DNA of 64,000 nucleotides from Euonymus europaeus. Lineage: Eukaryota; Streptophyta; Magnoliopsida; Celastrales; Celastraceae. The notes under the pieces were generated by a model. The model saw only the letters and a list, made by a program, of their open reading frames with translations, had not been told where the DNA came from and did not search any database. Shown piece after piece: positions 35,134 through 45,200 of the stretch (its first letter is position 1; each line of letters begins with the position of its first letter). The stretch spans positions 21,207,001 to 21,271,000 of the forward strand of contig OY756966.1 of NCBI GenBank assembly GCA_963580455.1, written 5' to 3'. The position numbers were made by a program, and so were the translations under genes.

Positions 35134-35254
35134 CTCAATTTAAGGGGAGGTGCTGCCGAATTTTTATTTTAAGTTTATGTCAGTTTGTGACGGGTCTAGT
35201 GTGAATACTTGCATTTTGTCGTTTAGGTCACGTTCCTCGGATCGGGGCGTGACA

Positions 35255-36394
35255 ATACCATATTGAAGAAATATCTTTTTTTTTCCTGTTTATCAATTTC
35301 TTTCTTTCCAGGAGTTCCCTCTTTGTTTGTTTGTTTTTTATCAGATGGATTAATTTGTTTCATCATTTTTGTTCATTTTTTTAAATGAGAGAGCTTGTTG
35401 AATCAGATGCTTGAGCTTGAGCTTGAGCCTCTATTGATTTCTCCTCAGTTATAACACGAGGTTGTTGTTGTTAAATTGAGGAATTGAAAAGTTTGTTTGG
35501 ATGAAACTTTGAAATGAGATTTTGCGTTTTATGAAAATGATAGTTGTGGACATGGTACTAACTTTGATGAAAATGTGAAATCAACCAATTATCAACAAAG
35601 AAGAGAAAGAGAGACCAATGGAGAGAGTCATTATAGTCATCAAAATTAGGCCTAGCCCAATTTCAAATAAAATCAAAGATCAATTAACATTTGACCAAGT
35701 CAAAACCCAATTAGCATTTAACTAAGTCAAAGTCCAATCCAGCTCAGACCCAATAGATCCAAAGCCCACAAAATAGGTCAAGTACATTGAGGCCCAAAAC
35801 TTAGCGGTACGATAATTTGAGCTCACCTATGTAGGAGCTCACCATCAAAGATCCTATAGCTCATGCAAATCAAAGTTCTTCATTTCACTGAGTTTCGAGC
35901 TCGCCGGCTACCATCATATTAGACTGCAGGTAACCCTCTCCTTTGTCCCACTTTACACTTTGATTAATCTTTCTACATCACATAGAGTCCAAAACCTACT
36001 TTTTAAGTTTCCTCTCATGTCAAACCCATCAATTCAATAACAAGGACCATAAAACACTTAGAATATTTGGCAAAGGGGACCTTTCTAGGTCAACCATGTA
36101 CTATAAATAGTCCCCTCATTCTTTAGATAGGGGATGCATATTTTTGACCTAAAGCCAAACTATCCAAAAACTCTCTCAAAATTTTTAAGCCTAAACACTT
36201 CCCAAACCATTAGATCTTCTGAACACTAACCCTATTTTCCCAGTCTTAACCATGATCACTGTCTTTTTATTATATTGAACTAACTTGATTGTCGAAGCCC
36301 TAATGACCGATACTTACTTGTTGATGGACTCACCATTCATGATGTTCGTGTAACTCTACCATTTTTTTCAAGGGACTTACTCTATGATATCATC
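35255..36394. other. Spacer with a possible LTR remnant (35600-36394)
   Basis: No coding homology. From about 35600 the text is rich in short plant-LTR-like phrases. ACTATAAATAGTCCCC at about 36109 looks like a TATA region, and TTGATTGTCGAAGCCCTAATG about 36288 resembles the TTGAGCGTCGGAGGGCCTA block of the LTR at 40978-41571. Borders cannot be set. Confidence 0.35.
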
Positions 36395-36690
36395 TGTAAC
36401 GCCCTATCCTATAGTAGTCAAACCAATAGACCCATAGGCCGGAATGCTACTCATGTTCACCTCATATACCAACCTTACAACCTAACTACTACAAATAAAA
36501 GAATCCATTTTTGATAAAAATTCAAACCATTTGTAATAACTAAAATATAAAAAACATACCAATAAATAATCTCGTTGACAAACTATCATCATGCTAATTA
36601 ATAAAATTCGTTAACAAAAAACTAATAAGCTTTAACTATATTAATCTACGTCTTAGTCACACGAATTCCCACCATGGATCACCGGCAGTT
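36395..36690 (-). repeat. Terminal fragment of a gypsy LTR
   Basis: TGTAACGCCCTATCC at 36395 is the mirror of a gypsy LTR end (..GGGCGTTACA on the - strand), comparable to the border at 27458. Homology fades before the LARD-like 5' LTR at 36694. CCATGGATC and GATCCATGG face each other across an 11-base gap at the join (36672-36700). Confidence 0.45.
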
Positions 36691-36693
36691 TGA

Positions 36694-37223
36694 TCCATGG
36701 AAGAAGTCGTTGTGCTCAAAGGGTCACAAAGGCCTACCGAGGAGGCCACCTCGCTAATCACTACTCATGTTAGGCATGTCTTCTCGGTTTATCAAGGAGG
36801 TATTCAACACTATACGGTTTCCTAAATTAATGAGGAGACTAACCTTGAAAAGGATTCATATTCTCATTGAGAGAAGAGTCCTACTGAGTCTCGAACTCAA
36901 ATGATCCAAAGATCGACGATACAGATCGCAGAAAGGAAGAGTCATAGTCATATTCAAGTTCAGACTCTCCTACTCATATATAAGGCTCTTAAAGTCAGGT
37001 ATGAGATTCTCTAAGCACAATTTTCACACTTAAGCTTACAAAGAGCTCCTCTTGCTTTTGAGTACAAACTAACTTGAGCGTCGGAGCGCGTACGCTAGAG
37101 GACAACCTCTAGTGAGATTTCAAGCTCATGTTTGCTTATTGTGAAGGCAGTTTATCCACATCCTACCAGCTAGTCCGACCACTTGATATCTCATCTAGGC
37201 CGGTCCCTTTTTTGACATCATCA
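36694..37223 (+). repeat. 5' LTR of the LARD-like element, left end missing
   Basis: Matches 41047-41571: TCCATGGAAGAAGTC, GGGTCACAAAGGCCT, GAGGAGGCCACCTCG, TATACGGTTTCCT, TAAAGTCAGGTATGAGATT, GACTTGAGCGTCGGAG-like. It ends GACATCATCA, with ATCA pairing to the TGAT start seen in the 3' copy. Confidence 0.8.
36977..36984 (+). promoter_or_regulatory. LTR TATA box candidate
   Basis: TATATAAG lies mid-LTR and is conserved in position in the 3' LTR (CTTATATAATGCTC, about 41321). This is the expected place for the U3/R promoter of the element. Confidence 0.5.
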
Positions 37224-37224
37224 G

Positions 37225-37245
37225 TTTGGCGCTATTCGTGGGAAG
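37225..37245 (+). other. Primer binding site of the LARD-like element
   Basis: TTTGGCGCTATTCGTGGG follows the 5' LTR by one or two bases. It resembles the TGGCGCCGTTGCCGGGG primer site of many plant Ty3/gypsy elements (Athila/Tat group), so those are the likely relatives and protein donors. Confidence 0.62.
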
Positions 37246-37289
37246 AGAATGACTTTCCAAATAAAAATGGTCAAGACTAGTGACCCAAG

Positions 37290-39200
37290 AGGTAGAGGAA
37301 TATGAACACAAGCTCTTCTCACCCAAGAGGAAGGGGAAGAACAACAAAAGTTCTTGTCTCCAAGAGGAAGAGGAAGAGGAACACAAGCTCTTCTTATCCA
37401 AGAGGAAGAGAAAGGAACAAAATCTCTACTCACGCAAGGGGAAGAGGAATATATGAACTCTTCTCCTAAGAGGTAGATGAGATGGTCCTACTCGGTACCC
37501 TCCAACAAACATGAGAGGAAGAGGAAGAGATAAACTCTTCACCCAATAGAAAGAAGAGGTGATCAATCTTGGTACCCTCCAACAAATATGAGAGGAAAGG
37601 GAAGAGATGAACTCCTCTCCCAAGAAGTAGAGGAAGAAGTTCATCTCAGTACCCTCCACTTTGGTACCCTCCAACAAAACTGAGGGGAAGAGGAAGAGGT
37701 CCACCTCCAACAAAAATAAGAGGAAGAAGTTCACCTCAGTACCCTCCACCTCGGTACCCTTCAACAAAACTGAGGGGAAGAGGAAGAGGTCCACCTCCAA
37801 CAAAAATAAGAGGAAGAAGTCCACCTCAGTACCCTCCACCTCGGTACCCTTCAACAAAAATGAGAGCAAAAGGAAAAGGTCCATCTCCAACAAAGATGAG
37901 AGAAAGAGAAAAAGGAAGAGGAAGAGATGAACTCCTCTCCCAAGACAAAGATGAGGTGATCCACCTCGGTACCCTCAAACAAAAATGAGAGAAAGAGGAA
38001 AAGATGAACTCCTCTCCCAAAAGGTAGAGGAAGAAGTCCACCTACGTACCTTCCACCTTGGTATCATCTAACAAAAACGAGAGGGAGAGGAAGAGGTACA
38101 CCTCCAAAAAAGATGAGAGGAAAAGGAAGAGATAAACTCCTCTCCCAAGAGAAAGAGGAGGTGGTCCACCTCGGTACCCTCAAACAAAAATGAGAGGAAG
38201 AGAAAAAGATGAAGTCCTCTCCCAAGAGGTAGATGAAGAAGTTCACCTCGGTACCCTCCAACAAAAATGAGAGGGAGGAAGATATACAACTTCAAAAAAG
38301 ATGAGAGTAAAAGGAATAGATGAACTCCTCTCCCAAGAGAAAAAGGAGGTGGTCCATCTTAGTACCCTCCAACAAAAATGAGAGGAAGAGGAAAAGATGA
38401 ACTCTTCTCTGAAAAGGTAGAGGAAGAAGTCCATCTCGGTAGCCTCCAACAAAAATGAGGGGAAAAAGAAGAGGTCCACCTTCAACAAAGATGAGAGGAA
38501 GAGGAAGAGATGAACTTCTCTACCAAGAGAAAGAGGAGGTGGTCCATCTCGGTACCCTCCAACAAAAATGAGAGGAAGAGGAAAAGATAAACTCCTCTCC
38601 CAAAAGGTAGAGGAAGAAGTCTACCTCAGTACTCTCTATTTTGGTACCCTCCAACAAAAATGAGAGAGAGAGAGAGAGGTAGAGGTCCACCTCTATAAAA
38701 GATGAGAGGAAAAGAAAGAGATGAACTCCTTTCCTAAGAGCAAGAGGAGATAGTCCACCACGGTACCCTTCAACAAATATGAGAGGAAGAAGAAGAGATG
38801 AACTCCTGTCCCAAGAGGAAAAGTACCGTCCAACTCGGTAACCCACCACTTGACTCCCTCCAACAAAAATGAGAGAAAGAGGAAGAGATAAACTACTCTC
38901 CCAAGAGGAAGATCATGTAATCCACCTCGGTACCCTCCACCTCGACATCTTCCAACAAAAATAAGAGGAAGAGGAAGAAATGAACTCCTCTCCCAAGAGG
39001 AAGATGAAGAAGTCCACCTCGGTACCCTTCAAGAAAAACAACAGTTAGAGAAAGAGACGAAATCCACTTCTAGGAAGTGGAGGTAATCCACCTCGCAGTA
39101 CCCTCCAACAAAGATGAGATTAAGAGGAAGAAATGAACTCCTCTCCCAAGAAAAATAGGAGGAAGTGCACCACGGTAACCTCCAACAAAGATGAAAGTAA
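37290..39200. repeat. Tandem array A (purine-rich, variable unit)
   Basis: Degenerate repeats built from GGTACCCTCCAACAAAAATG, AGAGGAAGAGGAAGAG, ATGAACTCCTCTCCCAAGAG and GAGGTCCACCTC, mostly 70-120 bp apart and about 1.9 kb in total. Purines dominate the + strand. Antisense frames of up to 155 codons (rich in Leu, Phe and Ser) run through it but only reflect the repeat; no domain is present. Confidence 0.85.
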
Positions 39201-39394
39201 GAAAAATAGGTGTATTTACTTGGAAAAAAAATCCCAAGTCCAAAACTTGGGAAGAATTCAAGAGATTGCCGAGGTGTACCTCCTTGAAAAAAAAAATTCT
39301 AGTTCAAAACTTGGGAAGAATTCAAGATTGTCGAGGGGCACCATACTGTGCATCTCCATGGACAAAAATTCTCAAGTCCAAAACTTGGGAAGAA

Positions 39395-40755
39395 TTCAAA
39401 AAAAAAAAAAAAAAAACCTAAAGTTTTTGGGAGCAGAAGACCTTGCCGAGCAACTTGGTAGGAACAACTGACCATGGTCCTTTCCTAAAAAACTAACTAA
39501 AGTTTTGAGAGCAAAAGGCCTTGTCGAGCAACTTGGTCAAAACAATCGACTAAGGTCCTTTCAAAAAAAAACTAACTAAAGTTTTTTTGGAGCAAAAGAG
39601 CATACCGAGCAACATGGTCAGAACAACCGACCAAGATCAGCAAAAGGCTTTACTAAGCAACTTGGTCGGAACAACCGACCAAGGTCTGTTCTAAAAAAAC
39701 TAAATAAAGTTTTTGTGAGCAAAAGGCTTTGCCGAACAACTTGGTCGGAACAACAGACCAAGGTCCCTTCCCAGAAAAATAAATAAAGTTTTTGGGAGTA
39801 AAAGACCTTCCCGAGCAACTTGGTCGAAATAACCGACCAAGGTCCCTTCCCAAAAAACTAACTAAAGTTTTTGGGAAAAAAGGCCTTACCAAACAACTTG
39901 GTCGGAACAACTGACCAACGTGCTTTCCCAAAAAACTAACTAAAGTTTTTGGGAGCAAAAGACCTTATCAAGCAACTTGGTCCAAACAACCAACCAAAGT
40001 CCTTTCTCAAAAAACTAACTAAAGTTTTTGGGAGCAAAAGGCCTTGCCGATCAACTTAGTCGGAACAACGGACCAAGGTGCGTTCCCAAGAGCCTAACTA
40101 AAGTTTTTGGGAGCAAAAAGCCTTGCCCAACAACTTGGTCGGAACAACCGACCAAGGTCCCTTCTCAGAAAACTAACTAAAGTTTTTGAGAGCAAAAGGC
40201 CTCGCCCAACAACTTAGTTGGAACAACAGACCAAAGTCCCTTCCCAGAAAACTAACTAAAGTTTTGAGGAGCAAAAGGCCTTCTCGAGCAACTTCGTCGG
40301 AACAACCGACCAAGGTGCCTTCCCAAAAAATTAACTAAAGTTTTGGGGGAAAAAAGGCTTTACCGAACAACTTGGTCGAAACAACTGACTAAGGTGCTTT
40401 CCAAAAAAACTAACTAAAGTTTTTGGGAGCAAATGGCCTTCCCGAGCAACTTGGTCGGAAAAGGTCTCTTCCCAAAAAAGTAACTAAAGTTTTTGGGAAA
40501 AAGGCCTTACCGAGCAACTTGGTATGAACAACCAATCAAGGTGCTTTCCCAAAAAACTAACTAAAGTTTTGGGAGCAAAATGCCTTATCGAGCAACTTGG
40601 TCAGAACAACCAACCAAGGTCCTTCTAAAAAAACTAACTAAAGTTTTTGGGTGCAACAGGCCTTGTCGAGTAACTTGTTCGGAACAACCGACCAAGGTCC
40701 TTTCCCAAAAAAACTAACTAAAGTTTTTGGGAGCAAAAGGCCTTGACAAGAAACT
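39395..40755. repeat. Tandem array B (about 79-bp unit, roughly 17 copies)
   Basis: The unit runs AAAAAACTAACTAAAGTTTT, TGGGAGCAAAAGGCC, TTGCCGAGCAA, CTTGGTCGGAACAA, CCGACCAAGGTCC, TTTCCC. Each consensus unit has two inverted pairs: AAAAACT/AGTTTTT around AACTAA, and CTTGGTCGG/CCGACCAAG around AACAA. Copies differ by scattered substitutions and small indels; one unit near 39600-39690 lacks the first part. The array ends near 40755, before a short unique stretch and the 3' LTR. Confidence 0.88.
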
Positions 40756-40977
40756 TCCTTAACCTGCACATCACCTTGACAAAGTGGTTTTCCTCGGCGA
40801 GCACATCACCACAGAAAAAGGTCTTCTTTGGTAAAGAGGTTGTCTTAAAAAAATAGGACTTTCTCGACAAAGAGGTTGCCTTAGAAAAAGAAATCCTCCT
40901 CAGCCAAGAGGTTTAGTATGAGAAATTTACACATTCACCCATCCGAATTGATTGCCCATGCAAAGGTGTGCGGGCTC

Positions 40978-41571
40978 TGATATTACCAAAATGGCCCCAC
41001 CAATCAGGACGCGACACGTGTCATTGTATTAAGCATGTTAGCTCGGTCCATGGAAGAAGTCATTATGCTTAAGGGGTCACAAAGGCCTGCCGAGGAGGCC
41101 ACCTCGATAATCACTACTCATGTCAGGCATATCTTCTCTGTTTACCGAGGAAGTACTCAACACTATACGGTTTCCTATATTAATGAGGAGACTAACCAAG
41201 GATTCTGATTCATATCGAGAGAATAGTCCTACTGAGACTCAAACTTCAATGATCCAGAGATCAACGGTGTAGATGACAGAAAAGAAGAGTCCTAATCATA
41301 TTCAAGTTCAGACTCTTCTACTCTTATATAATGCTCTTAAAGTCAGGTATGAGATTTTGTAAGCACAATTTCCACACTTAAGCTTATAGAGAGCTCCGGC
41401 CAACAGAGCTCTCCTTGCTTTTGAGTACAAACTGACTTGAGCGTCGGAGGGCCTATGCTAGAGAACAACCTCTGGTGGGCCTTCAAACTCACGTTTGCTT
41501 ATTGTGCAGACAGTTCATCCACATCCTACCTGATACGTCATCTAGGTCTGTCCTTTTTTTTTACGTCATTA
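40978..41571 (+). repeat. 3' LTR of the LARD-like element
   Basis: Starts TGATATTACCAAAATGGCC and ends ACGTCATTA, where the 5' copy has CATCATCA, so the terminal CA has mutated to TA. About 590 bp. The preceding CAAAGGTGTGCGGGCTC is a poor polypurine tract. Confidence 0.72.
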
Positions 41572-42243
41572 GAAAGATTGTTTTCGGAGATCATTTTGCA
41601 GTGGTAATTAGCTTTTGTAAAACGAAGTGATTGAGACATGCAGAACAAATAGTTTTTAAAGCACCATTTCATGCACCGATTGTAAATGCGTCGATGAGAT
41701 AGAAAGACTTGACAACTACAGTTGGGTTATTAGGTGCATGAACCTTAACAAGAGGAGGTGTTTCTTGGCAGGAAGGAAAAGGAGTACAAAAATGGACGGG
41801 TGTTAAGAGGCTGAAGGATTGGAATGGATGGACGCTAATGGACGGGTGTTGTTAAATGTTTGTGCGAGTATAATCAATCCATGAAACTCGCCGTGATAGA
41901 GGCATAATTACAGAGACTTTGTAATTATAGTATGGTCTAGTATAAGATAACTTAAGTTAGTATAAGATAATAAAAGAGAGAGATTATAGTAATGTTATAT
42001 TACAATTTTTTTTGATCTTATTAATATTACAAATTATTATGATAATTGGATCGCTAACATACAAATTTCAATTTGCTGTCGTTTACATTGGTCGCTGGCC
42101 ATCCATCGGAAAAAGATTAAATTACAAACATACCCCTCTGGATCAAATACAGTAGTTTTATTCGTTCCTTCCGATCTGAGAAGCAGAAGCTCCAGAAGTC
42201 CAGCTGCAAGAAAAAAACCGAGTCCGTCTAGAAGACATCAGCA
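41572..42243. other. Upstream region and 5' UTR of the ARF-GAP gene
   Basis: No coding or TE homology recognised. The last 70 bases (TCTGAGAAGCAGAAGCTCC onward) look like 5' UTR. No convincing TATA box. The nearest TE end is the LARD 3' LTR at 41571. Confidence 0.5.
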
Positions 42244-45200
42244 ATGGCGACGTTTATCAAACTAGAAGATTCGCCGATGTTTCAGAAGCAGGTGTGGGTG
42301 ATTTCCTAAATGTTACGCGTTTACACAGTTTTGGTTTTCAATTTCTTGTTCAATGTGAAACACGTGATCCATATAAAGGAAATGCTGTACCATTGATTAA
42401 GATTGTTAAACTGTTCTCCGAATTTGATAAGTGAGTTTTGGTCTGATTTGAGAGTGTTCTAAAATATCAAGAAATGTGTGCGTTTACCTTTTCTGAGTGA
42501 GTCTTTGGTTGTTTAACATATTGTGTTGTGTTAGGGGAATTGCAGATCTATTTGTTTCGATGAATAATATAGTGTTGCTTTGTTACCTGGTACTTTTTTG
42601 ACTGTTTGTGGAGGAAAATCCTTTAACTGATTAATGGGTTTAACTTGTGTTGAGAGAGCCGTTTGCACTTGTTATTTGGCTATTTTGATTATTGCCTCTT
42701 AATTTTAATTGTTGTAATTTATACTGAAACAATCTCGCTTGAATTAAGTGATCAGTGATGAACGTTGCCAAGGAACTGGTGGGATACTTTCGTGAGTTAG
42801 AGATTGAACTTTGAAAAAGTCACTGATTACATTTAGCCCAAAATCTAAGATTCAAGCTTTACACTCTTTCATTAAATTCCAGCTCTTGGGGGATATTCTT
42901 TCTGGATGAGTTTAGATCAATATATTACTGGGATTGTTTTTATATATGCTGTGAGTCCCGTGACATTGTTTGGTTCTTGCATTCAACTAATGCAGTGTGA
43001 TTCTGATTTAATGTAGAAGTACATAGTACCTCAGAATACTATCATTCATGTATGTTTAAAAGGGCTATACAGATTTTGTATCCCATTTTTATAATCAAGT
43101 TTAGTAATGTCTGAAAATCATTTAATTTTTTTATCTTATTTGCTATGCTCTTTCCTTTTACATTTTGCCATCACATTATTGTTCCTTAACTGTGTTAACT
43201 CTTATGCCAGTGACCATGATTGTACTCGATCAAAAATCCTTTTAAAAACTATCTAGTGCAGTTGAGCTCTAAAATCTATGCAGTTGTTTTCTACTTCATT
43301 TTTTGCCAGTTTGTATTTTAAAATTGAAAATCATTTATTTCCATGGAATAACATTTCTCCACTTGTTCTGCTGATACTAAATTTTTTGCATGAATGGTTA
43401 AGGTCTATTTACATTCTTATCCTCACTTGTGCTAAGTCTATGAAGCAACTACAACATTTAACTTCCAGTGGCTGATATATAGAATTTTCTTGAATATGGC
43501 ATATTACCCTTAAATATTAATAGGGAATTGAAGTATACACTGGGGTCCAGTTGCTTGTTTATCCCTCCTCAATAGTTTTTATTAGCCTTTTTGAGGGGTA
43601 TTTTTTGTTTGTGTGTTACAGTTTTTGTTAGAGTTCAGGATATATTGATCTCAGATAGATCTTTAGCTGCTTATTTCCTGCGTGTGATAATATCAATGTA
43701 TCATGAAAACCATGTTGATAAGCTAATAGACTCAAGAAAGTTGTTATGAGTGCCAGAGCACCATATATTTTGTAATAAAATATTTATAGTTCTTTACTTC
43801 TTTTTTTTGCAATTCTTAAATTTGGTAACTCTTGAGTTCCCCTCATGTTTAACCCACATGGAACAGCTGATCATGTTTGCCATACTTCAAAAACCTGTAG
43901 ACTTATTTATCTCATGGTTTTTGTTTTTACTGTTTCGAGACTTCTGACTATTCTGCACTTTGGCTCGTGACACTTCTGGCCAACAAAGAAAATGGCCAAG
44001 TAGCCTCTTGCAAGATAATTCTTGTTATCCAGAGAGATTTACCAAATAACAATATGTATTCATTCTTGTATCTTGTGTTAATTGAACAGGTATGTGCTCT
44101 AGAAAATAATGCTGATGAGTTAAAAGATCGCTGTCAAAGGTTACACAAAGGATGTAAGAAGTTCATGTAAGCAACTCAATTTTCCCAGTTCCCACATCTT
44201 TGTTTCATTCAATTCCCAATTCCCAATTCCCAAATTCATTATATCATCTCTTTTCTCTGTAGCAAGTTGATTCAAATTCTGCTATTGGTATTGTACATGA
44301 CACAATTATACTGAAGACATGAGCCCTAACATTTTCCAGTAATTTTTTATATTTAAAATCTAATCTTTTTCCCCACTTCGATGAAACAAGATGTTATAGA
44401 AAGTTACTAGTCTGCATCTCTTAACTAAAATGCATAGATTAAACTTTGATAAAACAATTTGTTATAGAAAGTTTCTTGGCCACATCTCTTAATTAACATG
44501 TATAGATTACCTGAATGCTAGTTTCTAGTGCCTTGACATCAAGAAACGACGAATAAAGTTAGCTGCCCGATTCCTCTCTGGCTTCAGGCATCACAGCTAG
44601 GATGGAAGTCCTGCACTTTCTTGTGGTTTCAGTAACATATATTCTGGCTATTACTCTTATCAATTTGAATGAAGTTCAACAAAAAGCTAATGGGAGCTTA
44701 ATTGTTTCAATCCTACTTACTCTTGATGATGTTTCTTGACCAGTTAAATAAACTAATATGGACCAGACAATATAACTACTTTGACAAATAAGTATCCAAT
44801 AAAGACACCGACAAAACTCAAAAGACATACATAAACTCTACTAGTTGGACCCATAAAATAAGAAAGGAAAACCACATAAAACGTAATTTACTGCAGTGGT
44901 CGGTGTCCTGCTACCATATCACAATGCTCGTCAACAATGCACTATGACAGTGTCGTGAACATTACTGGTAAACTAATGCTTACAAATAGTAAATTAGCTC
45001 AATCCCATGCAAAGCTTCAATCACTTTCATCCTGCCAAATTAAAGTTCAAGTCTTTGCAAATGTGTATGTTGCTTGTTCTTGTATAGACCTTGAGCTGCT
45101 GATTTCTGTCAGGACTGGATGATCAATACAATTTGTGTGACATTATCTTTCAGAGCTAATTTCACCTACATTTGAATGTGATTAAGTTGTAGCTTTTCCT

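Larger units (their letters stand above)
27429..35254 (+). repeat. Ty3/gypsy solo LTR split by two other LTRs
   Basis: Starts TGTAAAATCCCGTTCCG at 27429 and ends CGGGGCGTGACA at 35254. Its own sequence is 27429-27457, 29884-32030 and 35134-35254, about 2.3 kb. It contains a (TA)n zone near 30425-30483 and the ACTGAGCATTCGACTCACCC block typical of gypsy LTRs (about 31660). No internal region or primer site is seen. The flanks (AAAAC/ATACC) do not make a convincing target duplication. Confidence 0.6.
36694..41571 (+). mobile_element. LARD-like non-autonomous LTR retrotransposon
   Basis: Two similar LTRs (36694-37223, missing its first 69 bases or so, and 40978-41571) enclose 3.75 kb with a primer site but no gag, protease, reverse transcriptase or integrase homology in any frame. 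The interior is two tandem arrays (about 37290-39200 and 39395-40755). Large, structured, gene-free interiors define LARDs, which move with proteins supplied by other elements. The base after the 3' LTR is GAAAG; a target duplication cannot be tested because the left end is lost. The element ends about 670 bp upstream of the ARF-GAP start codon. Confidence 0.8.

Noticed and set aside
27424..35259. Target duplication for the outer solo LTR
   Set aside because: AAAAC and ATACC match at only three of five positions.
37426..38849. Several antisense open frames of 66-155 codons, rich in Leu, Phe and Ser
   Set aside because: They are translations of tandem array A; the repeating KGTEVEGTEV pattern follows the DNA repeat and no domain or start context is present.
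39395..40755. Regular repeats with short palindromes, superficially like a CRISPR array
   Set aside because: The whole unit repeats without unique spacers, the copies are diverged, and it sits inside a plant LTR element.
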